Shown: positions 33,680 through 45,009, counted from the first letter of the stretch. The stretch is 64,000 bases of DNA from Schistocerca nitens (GCF_023898315.1 NC_064614.1:75962501-76026500); one strand, 5' to 3'. The notes: generated by a model not told the origin, from the sequence alone. Program-made: numbers and translations.

Positions 33680-34305
33680 GTTATTCGGAAAGTAAGGTCC
33701 GATCTGTAGCGAAATGGAAACCATTGTTAAAACAAAAAATGTTTAATTTTCAGAAGTTAACTACATAGTTGCCGCTCCGACTTAGAGATTTGTCGTAGCA
33801 TTGTACCAACGTTTCAATACCCACGTTAAAGACGGCAGTCGCCTGTGCTTTCCCCCAATTCTTCACACTGGCCTATGGCTCGTTGTCCTTGCCAAAATGT
33901 TATCTTCATAGCTGGCGGTTCATGTGAGAGATTAAACTCAAGGGGGAGCAAATTAAAGGCTGTATTGGGTGTGATGAAACAATTCCTATAGAAAACGCCA
34001 CAGGTGCATCTTCATTGTTCCTGCAGATTGCAGCCGAGAGCTTGTCATAAAGAAGGAATGCCTAACTGTTGAGCGGGCTGCATGTCAACAGGCGAAATTG
34101 CCCACCGGGCTCTCATATTTGTTGGGAGACACCATTTATCTAGGCATATCTACGTGCTTACTGTGCGCTCAGAAATGAAAATAGCTACGTGACGCGATCA
34201 TCAGGCATACTAAGAGACATTGCCTAACCCATCTGTGCGCAGCTTCGTCGGATTTTCACTGTGGATTAAATTTCGCACTCGATAGGACCCTACTTTCCGA
34301 ATAGC
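33680..34305. mobile_element. TIR DNA element, non-autonomous
   Basis: Terminal inverted repeats: TATTCGGAAAGTAAGGTCC at 33682 and, reverse complemented, TATTCGGAAAGTAGGGTCC at the right end (about 34286-34304). The body of about 600 bases has mariner-like non-coding or decayed coding sequence and no usable frame. Family beyond 'TIR element, probably mariner superfamily' is not determined. Confidence 0.65.
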
Positions 34306-35324
34306 CCTCGAAGGCCATGTACTTTTAAACGCCATGAAATGAGTGGAAACATTGCCATGCTTGGAGACTGTTTAAAGTCGCTCGAGTTTCGGGATCAGTT
34401 GATGACAACGTGTATAAAAAAATAAGCACAGGCAGGAGGGCGTGTGATTAGAGGCAGTAGCCGTACATAACACGACGTCAATCTCTTTTAAATCCAGCTT
34501 GAGCGATGGCAGCTTACCCACCCCATCCCCCAGCATTCCTCTCGCCGCCCCGCGTCCACATACCCTTTTATTAAAGGAGACCCCGATATACGCCCTGCAA
34601 ACGCCTGTAAACCAGAGCTCGGATATCGAGTCACGTCCGAGACATCAAGTTTTTATGAGTCTTGCGGAGCGAGACCGGCCTGTCGCAGTTGCCGGATGCG
34701 CTAAGCATTCGACGCAAACATTGTTTCATGGCGCAATTTCGTTCCGGTTGGCGCTGCAGATTGTGATCGGGGATAAAGTAGGAGGGGGCGGAGAGGGGAG
34801 GCAGAATGAGTGGAAAGGGATGGGCGACATGGGATAGAAAGGGGTGCGGCACGTCACGCCAAACACATTTAACCGGATCAGATGCGTGTGTCGGATAGCG
34901 GCTTCCATATCACTGATTGCCTCGCGGAGCAAATGAACATCCGATAACTACCCATATGCACCATTGCATTAGGCGTCACATTAGACTGATGTGAAATTAT
35001 GTCGTCGGGGGAAATAAAATACGGCTATTCCGTTCTTGTTCGCCCCGTCACTCTTGCTGTTGTAGTGTCAACAGCCTTACACTCAGTGGAATGGACCGTA
35101 GGATATGTCATTCGGTTTTCACATTATCGGCTGGATGCATATTGATTTACGACACTGATACGGCAGCTATACGCACTAACTACATGCACTAATTGAAAAG
35201 AAAACAGCAGTGTCGAAATTCGTAATGCTATGAGAAGTTCTACCACTACCATTTCCTATTGTTACTAATCATTGTCAGGTAAGAGCAGTTTTTCAATTAC
35301 AGTATCTCTATTCATGAGTATGAT
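34306..35324. other. unique-looking DNA, GC-rich core
   Basis: No transposon match. 34490-34860 is GC- and CpG-rich compared with surroundings and carries no convincing coding frame. It may be single-copy, possibly regulatory DNA; this is inference only. Confidence 0.3.
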
Positions 35325-35600
35325 TGAATTTCTCATTTTGAGAAGACAAAAGGAGTGATTTGTTTTACTCGCTTGGCTGTTGAATGCAACAGTCAAGATC
35401 ACATAACTATTTCTTTATTTGAAACAACCGGTGTCAACAGACTTTGTTGTCATCTTCAGGTCTTAAAACTTTTCTTTTTGTTGTGAAACGTGTTCATTTT
35501 ATGTGTTGGACCTCACCCAAAGCTGCCTAGTGGATAAAAATCAGCACATTATAAAAGATTTGCAATAACTAAAATATTTGAAAACATAAAGCCATGAATA
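35325..35600 (-). repeat. inverted-repeat family R1, copy 2
   Basis: Homologous to 12823-13094 in the same orientation (GATTGAATTTCTCATTTTGAG; then ATTTCTTTATTTGAAAC). A local palindrome CTTGGCTGTTG-aatg-CAACAGTCAAG lies at about 35383-35409. On the minus strand CTGAAGATGACAAC...GTTGACACC matches the CTGANGA-stem-GAAAC pattern with one core change. No coding part. Confidence 0.6.
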
Positions 35601-35715
35601 TACAGCGTGCCTATTTATCTTGACCTCCCTAAATAACTGTTTGTCCAGATAAAAATTACAAAATGTTTCAAGAAAATGTTCTTTAGCCGTCAGAGGGACA
35701 AAAATCAGCATGATT

Positions 35716-35814
35716 GGCGCCTCAGTCCGGAACCGCGCTGCTGCTACGGTCGCAGGTTCGAATCCTGCCTCGGGCATGGATGTGTGTGATGTCCTTAGGT
35801 TAGTTAGGTTTAAG
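35716..35814 (+). mobile_element. SINE-1, 3' part cut off by T1
   Basis: The B box and body up to GTTTAAGTA are present. T1 copy 3 is inserted at that TA. The SINE 3' end does not reappear after T1, so sequence was also lost. The A box end is missing as well. Confidence 0.85.
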
Positions 35815-35816
35815 TA

Positions 35817-37238
35817 CACTCCTGGAAATGGAAAAAAGAACACATTGACACCGGTGTGTCAGACCCACCATACTTGCTCCGGACACTGCGAGAGGGCTGT
35901 ACAAGCAATGATCACTCGCACCGCACAGCGGACACACCAGGAACCGCGGTGTTGGCCGTCGAATGGCGCTAGCTGCGCAGCATTTGTGCACCGCCCGCGT
36001 CAGTGGCAGCCAGTTTGCCGTGGCATACGGAGCTCCATCGCAGTCTTTAACACTGGTAGCATGCCGCGACAGCGTGGACGTGAACCGTATGTGCAGTTGA
36101 CGGACTTTGACCGAGGGCGTATAGTGGGCATGCGGGAGGCCGGGTGGACGTACCGCCGAATTGCTCAACACGTGGGGCGTGAGGTCTCCACAGTACATCG
36201 ATGTTGTCGCCAGTGGTCGGCGGAAGGTGCATGTGCCCGTCGACCTGGGACCGGACCGCAGCGACGCACGGATGCACGCCAAGACTGTAGGATCCTACGC
36301 AGTGCCGTAGGGGACCGCACCGCCACTTCCCAGCAAATTAGGGACACTGTTGCTCCTGGGGTATCGGCGAGGACCATTCGCAACCGTCTCCATGAAGCTG
36401 AGCTACGGTCCCGCACACCGTTAGGCCGTCTTCCGCTCACGCCCCAGCATCGTGCAGCCCGCCTCCAGTGGTGTCGCGACAGGCGTGAATGGAGGGACGA
36501 ATGGAGACGTGTCGTCTTCAGCGATGACAGTCGCTTCTGCCTTGGTGCCAATGATGGTCGTATGCGTGTTTGGCGCCGTGCAGGTGAGCGCCACAATCAG
36601 GACTGCATACGACCGAGGCACACAGGGCCAACACCCGGCCTCATGGTGTGGGGAGCGATCTCATACACTGGCCGTACACCACTGGTGATCGTCGAGGGGA
36701 CATTGAATAGTGCACGGTACATCCAAACCGTCATCGAACCCATCGTTCTACCATTCCTAGACCGGCAAGGGAACTTGCTGTTCCAACAGGACAATGCACG
36801 TCCGCATGTATCCCGTGCCACCCAACGTGCTCTAGAAGGTGTAAGTCAACTACCCTGGCCAGCAAGATCTCCGGATCTGTCCCCCATTGAGCATGTTTGG
36901 GACTGGATGAAGCGTCGTCTCACGCGGTCTGCACGTCCAGCACGAACGCTGGTCCAACTGAGGCGCCAGGTGGAAATGGCATGGCAAGCCGTTCCACAGG
37001 ACTACATCCAGCATCTCTACGATCGTCTCCATGGGAGAATAGCAGCCTGCATTGCTGCGAAAGGTGGATATACACTGTACTAGTGCTGACATTGTGCATG
37101 CTCTGTTGCCTGTGTCTATGTGCCTGTGGTTCTGTCAGTGTGATCATGTGATGTATCTGACCCCAGGAATGTGTCAATAAAGTTTCCCCTTCCTGGGACA
37201 ATGAATTCACGGTGTTCTTATTTCAATTTCCAGGAGTG
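35817..37238 (+). mobile_element. Tc1-like transposon T1, copy 3 (complete)
   Basis: 1422 bp, plus strand, TA at 35815-35816 and 37239-37240. The left end is CACTCCTGGAAATGGAAAA and the right end TTCAATTTCCAGGAGTG. Inserted into a SINE, so younger than that SINE. Confidence 0.96.
36061..37083 (+). CDS. Tc1-like transposase (T1 copy 3)
   Basis: 340 codons, open throughout, from MPRQRGREPY. The frame is also open far upstream into the SINE, but that is not part of the transposase. Notable changes from copy 1: FDRGRIV for FERGRIV, ARQDCRIL for ARQDRRIL, EAELRSR for EAGLRSR, and FSDDSRF for FSDESRF. The last lies next to the first catalytic Asp and replaces a residue conserved in Tc1 enzymes, so this copy may be weaker. 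D155, D244 and E277 remain. Confidence 0.93.
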   Translation: MPRQRGREPYVQLTDFDRGRIVGMREAGWTYRRIAQHVGREVSTVHRCCRQWSAEGACARRPGTGPQRRTDARQDCRILRSAVGDRTATSQQIRDTVAPGVSARTIRNRLHEAELRSRTPLGRLPLTPQHRAARLQWCRDRREWRDEWRRVVFSDDSRFCLGANDGRMRVWRRAGERHNQDCIRPRHTGPTPGLMVWGAISYTGRTPLVIVEGTLNSARYIQTVIEPIVLPFLDRQGNLLFQQDNARPHVSRATQRALEGVSQLPWPARSPDLSPIEHVWDWMKRRLTRSARPARTLVQLRRQVEMAWQAVPQDYIQHLYDRLHGRIAACIAAKGGYTLY

Positions 37239-37240
37239 TA

Positions 37241-37735
37241 TAAATATATAGCGCTGCAACCGTTGAAGTTCGGAACCACGACACCGTGGTTCAGACGTGT
37301 AATACCTGCACTAAACTTCTTTTGCAGAGCTGCCTGAATTTCGCTGCATTCTTTCGGAGTGCATCATACATGTACAGTAATGCAACATACGCAAACAAGC
37401 GCACCAAACAACCGTGGTTATCAGCCAGATAATTGTTTTGTGAATATTAACTACGCTATAAAACTCTTTTAAGAGACTCACTAAAATTCTTGAACACAAT
37501 ACATTCTGCTCCGTGACACTGACTTATTGTATTTCATTTGCTAGAGGGCCTTTGGTAGGCAGGTCTGACATTTTGCAAACTCATATTTCGTTCAAAAAGC
37601 GACTATGCGTATTCAACCTATATAGAATGTCTTCCGGGAGTCATGGAACACAGCTTGGGCAACATTGACACTCTGCTACGCTTACGAGAACTATAAATGT
37701 ACTCAAGACCGATACAAACATCGCCTTCAGGGAAA
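37241..37735. other. unrecognised non-coding DNA
   Basis: Nothing recognised, apart from a short ATATATA next to T1. Confidence 0.3.
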
Positions 37736-39361
37736 ACTGCAACCGTCATGTAAACGACAGCGCCTGACAGAGTTTTAAACGGGTCTCATTGTGGGTCCGC
37801 ATGGGCGGCTGGTCGACTCAGATTTGTTGGGCATTCAGGTGTGACAGTGGCCTGCTATTGGGCTGCATGGGAACGTTAGCCATTATCGTCGTCATGATTC
37901 TGGTGAAACGTCCCCTTAGAAAAATTATACAGGACTGTGCTTAAACTGACACACAATATTTTTTTGCGCAACGCAATCTGACTTTCAAAAATCCCTACAA
38001 AAGAATGGCCCTGACTAACATTAACCTATACGTTTCACAAATCACTTACCTCTCAAAAATCTTCGTTACTCGAACTACTGCAATACAGCGAGCGCCACTA
38101 CTGCCAGCTAAATAAAAGATTCAAACTACTGAAGGCACTAACTACTGATAGGCGTAGTTAGCAAATGAAAGATTTTGATGGAGAACAAACAATGTATTTA
38201 CCTTAATAGTCATAATTGACATCCAGTCTTACAAATTTCAAAACTCCGCCATCTCTCTCCCCACATCCACCACTGCTGGCGGCTCACCTCCAACTGCGCA
38301 ACGCTACGCGCTGTTCACATCCAGCTGCCGGTGCCCAACACTACAATGGCAGACAACAATGCAAACTAGCCACAGACTGCACACAGCACAGCCAGTGATT
38401 TTCATACAGAGCGCTACGTAACGTTGCCAATAAGAAAACATAAACAGCCTACTTACACTGGTCGACCATGTCTGACTGCCACAAAGGAGGATCGCCGTGT
38501 TGTCCAACAAGCACATCGTAAGGCCTTTACATCTGCCATCGAAGAACAACAAATGGACTCCCTGAAACGTTCTGCGTCATCCCGCACCAGCCAGTAGCCA
38601 CAGGAGCCGTACTAGGAAATTACCAGCCCAGGTTTGTTCTGCATTAATACCACACCACAAGTGGCTGCGTTCCGAGTAGTTCTGTGTCCGGCAAGCATGG
38701 CCTGCTGATAAATGGCGTCCTTTGTGTTCAGAAACGAATCACGCAGCTGCACTACCTCAGATGATCGTCGACGAAAATGTCTCCGACCTGGGCAGCGGTT
38801 CCATTCTTGCAATGTTTTGGAGGGACAACGGCGGTGTTACTCCTGAAGTCATAGGCTGGGGAGCCACTGCTGGCAGTGGCTGAGCGAACTCTGAAGGTAT
38901 AATGGCAGGTCATAGATTCTCCATCTTCATGTATTACCTCTCATTCCACAGTGTCTTGGTGAAATTTTGCAGCAGTAGAATGCTCGTCTGCACACGGTAC
39001 ATGTCTCTATGCACTGGCTGCGTTGTGCTGTCGTATTCTCGCGACCATCAATATCGCCGGATGTGTCTCTGTTCGCTTGTGTGGGACGAGCTCGGACGTC
39101 AGATCCGTCGAAGTGCCAGCATCTCGGATATCAAGGATCAGCTAAATCAGCTTTGCGCCAGATTAACCTCACGAGAGAAAACATCAGTACCAGCCAGATC
39201 ATCCAACTGCCAGAACAGGTGTACATTCAGACTGGGCTCACACTGTCCAATTCTCCCTCAATCTGTAGTAATCCACATGACATCGTGTACCATCTAGACC
39301 ACTGAATTTTCATTAGGTTTCCTCCTGCCCTTCTGGGTGCATCACTTTTTTTGTCAGGCAG
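37736..39361 (+). mobile_element. Tc1-like relic, family T2, with an LTR in it
   Basis: Plus-strand T2 element. The transposase N-terminal part (GSHCGSAWAAGRLRFVGHSG-type, broken) runs to 37903. A probable solo LTR follows (37904-38457). The element resumes at CGACCATGTCTGACTGCC and runs to the terminal repeat ending TTTTTTTGTCAGGCAG at 39361. 39009-39305 keeps traces of the C-terminal region (D-x-S-K-C-Q-H-L around S-I-S-D-I-K). No frame is intact. Confidence 0.75.
37904..38457. mobile_element. probable solo LTR
   Basis: 554-base insertion that starts TGAAACGTCCCC and ends CTTACA, so it has the TG...CA ends of an LTR. It is flanked by a four-base direct repeat CTGG (37900-37903 and 38458-38461). 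T2 sequence is continuous across it. I recognise it as a common repeat of locust-type genomes. No internal retrotransposon genes are present, so it would be a solo LTR left by recombination. A TG...CA non-LTR repeat with a chance 4-base duplication is the alternative. Confidence 0.6.
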
Positions 39362-39888
39362 ATTTTTCGTCCTCATTTAAACCGCTTCTCTTGTACGTCT
39401 AGCTTATCCACACCAGAAGTTAAATAATTTTTCAACTAGTCGAAGCTGTATCTGAGGCACATGTCAGTCAGTATTAAATTCTGTATATTTTAATCTTATC
39501 TTTATGATTTTAATGTTACAATATTTCTACTACTACATAGTCAACTATAGCCTTCTGTTCCAACATCAGAGTACAGATATGATTAAATTCTGAACGCCTC
39601 TTTTGGCTTGTTCGGCTGCTCTGTACTTGCGGAAAGTCACTGTGTAACGTATTAAGTTGCCTGTGGTTCTGTACAGAAGATGTTTCGGATTATTAGTTTA
39701 CTTTCCTAGTATTTCACTAACACCGCTTTCTTTCTCATTCTCTGATAACTACAAGCTGTATTTCTAAGCCGGTCATATTCCTATTTGTGTGAAATAAATA
39801 ATCATGATTCTCGGGGAGACACTTTAACAGGCAGCGTTCTTCACGAAGAGGAGGGAAAAATTGGAGAGGGCAGGGAGGAAAGAGCAGA
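39362..39888. other. unrecognised non-coding DNA
   Basis: Nothing recognised. Confidence 0.35.
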
Positions 39889-40021
39889 GTGAGCTGCGGG
39901 CAAATATGTGGAAGAGACAGTTATTATAATAGAAGGTAGATCAAGACTGAGCTGCGGGCAAATATGTGGAAGAGACAGTTATTATAATAGAAAGCAGATC
40001 ATTATAATAGAAGGTAGATCA
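39889..40021. repeat. 58-base tandem duplication
   Basis: GAGCTGCGGGCAAATATGTG begins at 39891 and again at 39949; the two units are nearly identical. A third partial unit (ATTATAATAGAAGGTAGATC) follows to 40021. Confidence 0.88.
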
Positions 40022-40569
40022 TTAACTCTTCTTTGAATTTGGAAAGTATTTTTGTGAATGGAAATGACTTTGAGAAAACTGTGTTATGTAGTCGTGTATA
40101 GAGAATTTTGCTTTGTTTACATCGAGTATCACTACTGTAATATTTAGATAGTAGTGTTAGAGCTGGAGATAAATAAGAGGGAGTGTATTGGCTGAGCACA
40201 CCGTGGAGCAAAGAGGGGTTGTGATAGTCTCATGCTTGCTTGTAGGCATGACAGTTGTTCCTAGGTAGGAGTGATACCGTCTAAATACTGAACGTCGTAA
40301 ATATATTTCACACAAGGTTTCATCACGAGTTCCAAACGACTCACCACCACAGTCGCAGATTGGGAGAGGTTGTGATTCTATGACTTTCTTTTTACATCGA
40401 GAGGAAATATTCGATGTTTCTGTAGCGCATGGAGAGAAGCTGATATCGTTTTACAGGCTGAAGTTATGTGGTCAGTCCAGTCTGAATGACGACCCAAAAG
40501 TATTCCCAGTTCTTTGCCAAACAAGAATGGATTGGATCCACCGACACATTAAAAAGAGCTAGATTCAAA
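40022..40569. other. unrecognised non-coding DNA
   Basis: Nothing recognised. Confidence 0.3.
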
Positions 40570-41314
40570 CACGCTGGTGTCCAAAATTAAAGCAACAAAT
40601 CACTAGACCCCCTCCTGTGTCTAATTCACGATATAATCATACAAACTGTCAACCAGATCTCCGTAAGATCGTGTTCTGCGCGGACGGAAGATGGCAATCT
40701 GATAAACGAATAACCACGCCAACGATGACATCAGGGCTTGTATCAAACGGGATAGAGTTTTCAAAGTAGTCCCACATCCACAACCGCTGTGTACACAGTC
40801 ACGGACGGTGCAGTATGGCCAGAGAAGACCAGGCTCTCTGAGGTGGAGGACCGTCGGTAGAATGGAAGTAGGACAGTCCCAAATTGATGTGGCCCGATGG
40901 CTTAATGTGAATCGTTCTGCAGTTTTTTGGATGTGGCGACAGTTTATAGAGATATAAACCGCATCCCGAAGACATGGTGGGGCCGACCACGTGTAACATC
41001 AGGAAGAGGGAACTGTTATTTGGCTGCAAGGTTATGACGGTATCATCTTAGCATTGCATGCCAGCTGGATTCTGACAACTTAGCATCCACTACATGCGTT
41101 GTAGAAAGGCAAACGGTGTACAGAAGGCTACGTGAGAGTGGTCTTTATTGTCGAAGACCTGCTGTATGTGTACCTCTGACGCGTCTTCATAGAAGGGAAC
41201 GTCTGTAGTCGAGCGTCAACATGCCACTTGGACGATCGAACAATGGGCCAATTTGATCTGGACAGTGATTATCGACGGATTCGCATCTGGAGGGAACTTG
41301 GAACACGATTTCGG

Positions 41315-41516
41315 TTCAAATGGTTCAAATGGCTCTGAGCACTATGGGTCTTAACTTCTGAGGTCATCAGTCCCCTATAACTTAAAACTACTTAAACCTA
41401 ACTAACCTAAGGACAACACACACATCCATGCCCGAGGCAGGATTGGAACCTGCGACCGTAGCGGTCACGCGGTTCCAGACTGTAGCGCCTAGAACCGCAC
41501 GGCCACCACGGCCGTC
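41315..41516 (-). mobile_element. SINE-1 inside T4 (first)
   Basis: Full-length minus-strand copy. Perfect 13-base target duplication AACACGATTTCGG at 41302-41314 and 41517-41529. It interrupts the T4 transposase. Confidence 0.95.
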
Positions 41517-42108
41517 AACACGATTTCGGGATCCAGTCATTGTGGAAAGAGACCGATATCGAGGATGATGTTGTGGGCAGGGATTATGTTGACCACTCGA
41601 ACACCTCTTCATGAAATTGTACTATTAAATGGGCAAGTAATAACTGCTGTCACATACCGTGACGAGATATTGTGACATCATGTGCGGTTGTTGTGAGGTG
41701 CTGTGGACCCAAACTTCGTAATGTTGGAGATAGTGCTCGACCTCTCAGAGCACGCGTGCTTGATGTTTTCTCGGAAACGGAAGATATTGCACGGATGGTT
41801 TGGCCAGCTCGCTCTCCCGGTTTGAATTCCGCAGGGCAAGTGTGAAATGCACTAGGGACACGGGCTGCATCACGTCAGCATCCCACCGACCACTCTCCAA
41901 GACCAGCGATGCAGGAAGGACGGACGTTATTTCCTCAACGTGAGATTGAATACATCATTTACAGCAAGCCCCGTTGTTTTTCAGTCCAGTATTGCTGCCA
42001 GCGTTAGTCACACCCCATACTGAGAGCATTAACCAATTGTCGGAATGCGTGTATAAATCCGTTAAGTTGGGAAAAACTTTTCTCTACTGTTATGCATTTT
42101 TCAATTGT

Positions 42109-42304
42109 AAAAAAAAATGGCTCTGAGCACTAGGGGACTTAACTTCTGAGGTCATCAGTCCCCTAGAACTTAGAACTACTTAAACCTAACTAACCTAAGG
42201 ACATCACACACTTCCATGCCCGAGGTAGGATTCGAACCTGCGACCGTAGCGGTCGCGCGGCTCCAGACTGTAGCGCCTAGAACCGCTCGTCCACTCTGGC
42301 CGGC
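42109..42304 (-). mobile_element. SINE-1 inside T4 (second)
   Basis: Minus-strand copy whose 3' end runs into an A tract. Perfect 10-base target duplication TTTCAATTGT at 42099-42108 and 42305-42314. Confidence 0.93.
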
Positions 42305-42608
42305 TTTCAATTGTTTATGTTCTGTAGTCTTTATATTGTTTGTACTTTACTGTCACCTGATTATACAGTTTTGTGACCAAATGAACGCAAACTTGCAAAA
42401 TTTCGGTTTGTTAATTTAATTTGGGGCACCAATGTAAACATGTAGCCATCCAGACGCCATGTTTTCATGATGTCCCTAAATCGCTCTAGGTCAGAGATAC
42501 TCTTTTGAAAAGCATGTGGTCGAGTTCTTTCCTCGTCTGAGCACTATGCTGGACTGTGTGCGTCTTTAAAGATATTGTCGTTCATCGGGGTTACAATTTC
42601 TAATCTTC

Positions 42609-42806
42609 AAATGGTTCAAATGGCTCTGAGCACTATGCGACTTAATAACTGAGGAAATCAGTCCCCTAGAACTTAGTACTATTTAAACCTAACTACCCTA
42701 AGGACATCACACATCCATGCCCGAGGCAGGATTCGAACCTATGACCGTAGCGGTCACGAGTCCCCAGACGGAAGGGCCTAGAACCGCTCGGCCACAACGG
42801 CGGATT
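42609..42806 (-). mobile_element. SINE-1
   Basis: Minus-strand copy with several changes in the body and head. No clean target duplication. Third SINE in 1.5 kb with the same orientation. Confidence 0.88.
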
Positions 42807-43907
42807 TTAATATTTCTTCTCCCCACTTAAGAACGCAGTTCTATGACGTCAGACATACTTCTGTAGTTATAGGGAAAGAAGTATTGATGTTCTTTGAGTG
42901 ACAACGGCATCTTCACTGTTGCTTGTCGCAGAGGCACGGGTTACCTCGATCGAAACTTGCCCTTGTTTACGCCGCGATTCCGTACTGAGCTGTCAGTCGA
43001 TTCGATCTTTTTTTCAAGAAGGACCTCATACCGGATGCCACGCAGTGGCTCCGCGCGCTTCAGAGAAGTGCTGAAACATTCAGACGGCGGTATATGCGGC
43101 AAGGGCGGCTGAATAATAAAGAGGCCCGCCAACGAGCTATTATGCTGATCAGATGAGCGGGATTACCAAACTTAACGAACTGAGTTGTGGGCCGCATATG
43201 CAAGCAATGATTTATCGTGCGCGGCTGACGCAAGCGGATGTCGCGAACGGCCAGGCACGAAGCAAGCTAATTAGCAATCTACAAATCACGCACTCAGCCT
43301 ATAAAAGTGTCTTTCCCGCCGATCGTCAGATTCTATTTCCAAATTACTTATTATGTATCTGTATTTATGCCTTCTAAAAGTCAAGATGTTCAAATTGGTA
43401 ATAATTCATATTCTTAACTGATAGCATATACGAAAACGGAACCAAAAATGTCCTCTTTCCATAATTTCAGATTACGATCGGCATGGAGATCCGTAAATCA
43501 AGTATCTTCACCAGTAATCAGTATTTCCTTTTGTGGGTAATTTTCAACATAAATTTATCCACAAACGAAACAAATTCCTCAGAGGAGACTACTTTTTCCA
43601 TGTGCAGGGTACATTTAATTTATAATCACTCCTGCGCATTCGCAAGTAACCTAGCTAAAAACTAAAATGATATAAGAAGTTCAACGGTTATTGAAATGAA
43701 ACGTAGATTGGTGTCTGAGATTTTTATTGATTATTGTGGAAGTCGCGTGATAATGTAACGTGGAACACACTTCTCCACATTCGGGGGAGAAGAACAAAGG
43801 CTCAGGTAGTCGCTCTTCCACAGAACCTCGAATCGCTCGATCATACGTAAGGCGAGTTGAAAGATTTTTCTTGCGCCATCACCCAACGAATCACGTAGTT
43901 CACACCT
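42807..43907. other. unique-looking DNA with a GC-rich core
   Basis: No transposon match. 42900-43340 is GC- and CpG-rich and lacks a convincing coding frame. See the promoter candidate at 43295-43335. Confidence 0.35.
43295..43335 (+). promoter_or_regulatory. core promoter candidate
   Basis: CCTATAAAAGTG (TATA box at 43300) is followed 27 bases later by TCAGATT at 43325, close to the arthropod initiator TCAKTY. Upstream 300 bases are GC-rich with CCGC and TAATTA cores. No coding exon follows that I can identify. Spacing is slightly shorter than usual. Confidence 0.25.
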
Positions 43908-44392
43908 ACATCTATATCATACTCCGAAAGCCACCTAATAGTGTGTGGCGAAGGGTACTTTCGGTACCACTATCTGATCCCTCAAACCTTGTCCAATTGC
44001 GAATAGTGCGTGGGAAGAAGGATTGTCGGTAAGCCTCTGTATTGGCTGTGATTTATCGATTTCTCTCCTCGTGTTCAATACTCGAGATGTATTTGGGAAG
44101 AAGTAATATCTCCTCTTGAAAAGTGCTGTCCCGAAATTTCTATAGTAACACTCGCTGTGATGCGCAACCCCTCTCTTGTAACGTCTTCCTGTGGAGTTTG
44201 TTTAGCATCTCCGTAACACTCTCTCGCCAGCTAATCGATCCCGCGACGAAACCTGCAGCAGATAGATGAACAATACTCAAGAATCTGTCGAACAAGCGCC
44301 TTATAAGCCACTTCGTTCTTGGATGAGTTACATTACTTTAAGATTCTTCCGATGAAACTGAGTCTGGTGTCTGCTTTTCCCACCAACTTTCT
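43908..44392 (-). mobile_element. CR1/Jockey-type LINE, 3' fragment
   Basis: Same family as the LINEs at 15986 and 21055: CTACATCTATATCATACTCC at the 3' end, GTGTGTGGCGAAGGG, then diverged RT C-terminal sequence up to about 44392 (minus strand). An internal deletion lies near 44260. No open frame. Confidence 0.8.
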
Positions 44393-45009
44393 CCTCCGTT
44401 TGCGAAAATATTCTGTTGGCGCCCGTCTGCATAGGGAGAAATGTTCATCATAATAAAGTAGGAGAAATCAGAGCTAACACAGAAAGAGTTAAGAGCTCGA
44501 TTTTCCAGGGCGCCGTTCGAGAGTGGAACAGCAGAGAAATAGCTTGAAGGCGGTTCGATAAAACATCTGCCAGGCACTTTATTGTGATTTGGAGGGTAAT
44601 CATGTAGATGCAGTTGTAGTGCCATTTTCCCTGCAAAAAATAATGCCACATTCCCTGCAAAATTTTGTGGTGGTTAAATAATTACGACCTTCGTAGCTAT
44701 CCGAAAGTGGCAGCACCTTTCTGTCTTCGGTTGGCCTCACATGCTTCATGAAGCGTTTCATGAAGAGCAGCAAATCTTCCTGTCGCATCCATCCGGAGCC
44801 ATTGGCTATTCCAACACAGCCTACGGGACTAGGTCAAATAAAATACTCATGAAACGTTTTTATTAGAAATATGAACGTAGGAGAAATATAATTAACGTAT
44901 TCATTGGTCGTCAAACACTCCGTAACAAGTGTGCCTCGTTCTGCGACTTTACGCCACCAAATTCCGTTTTTCCGGGCCGAACTCTCATGAAAGACTGTCG
45001 TAAAATATA
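44393..45009. other. unrecognised non-coding DNA
   Basis: Overlapping minus-strand frames here have no recognisable domain. Confidence 0.3.

Larger units (their letters stand above)
40570..42434 (+). mobile_element. Tc1-like relic, family T4, with two SINEs
   Basis: Left end CACGCTGGTGTCCAAAATTA; right end, reverse complemented, CATTGGTGCCCCAAATTAA; TA next to the right end. Without the two SINEs and their target duplications it is about 1.44 kb, a normal Tc1 size. The transposase on the plus strand is full of stops. Readable are EDQALRWRTVGRM, DVARWLNVNRSAVFWMWRQF (a helix-turn-helix), WWGRPRVTS, and RRPAVCVPLT before the first SINE. Confidence 0.8.
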
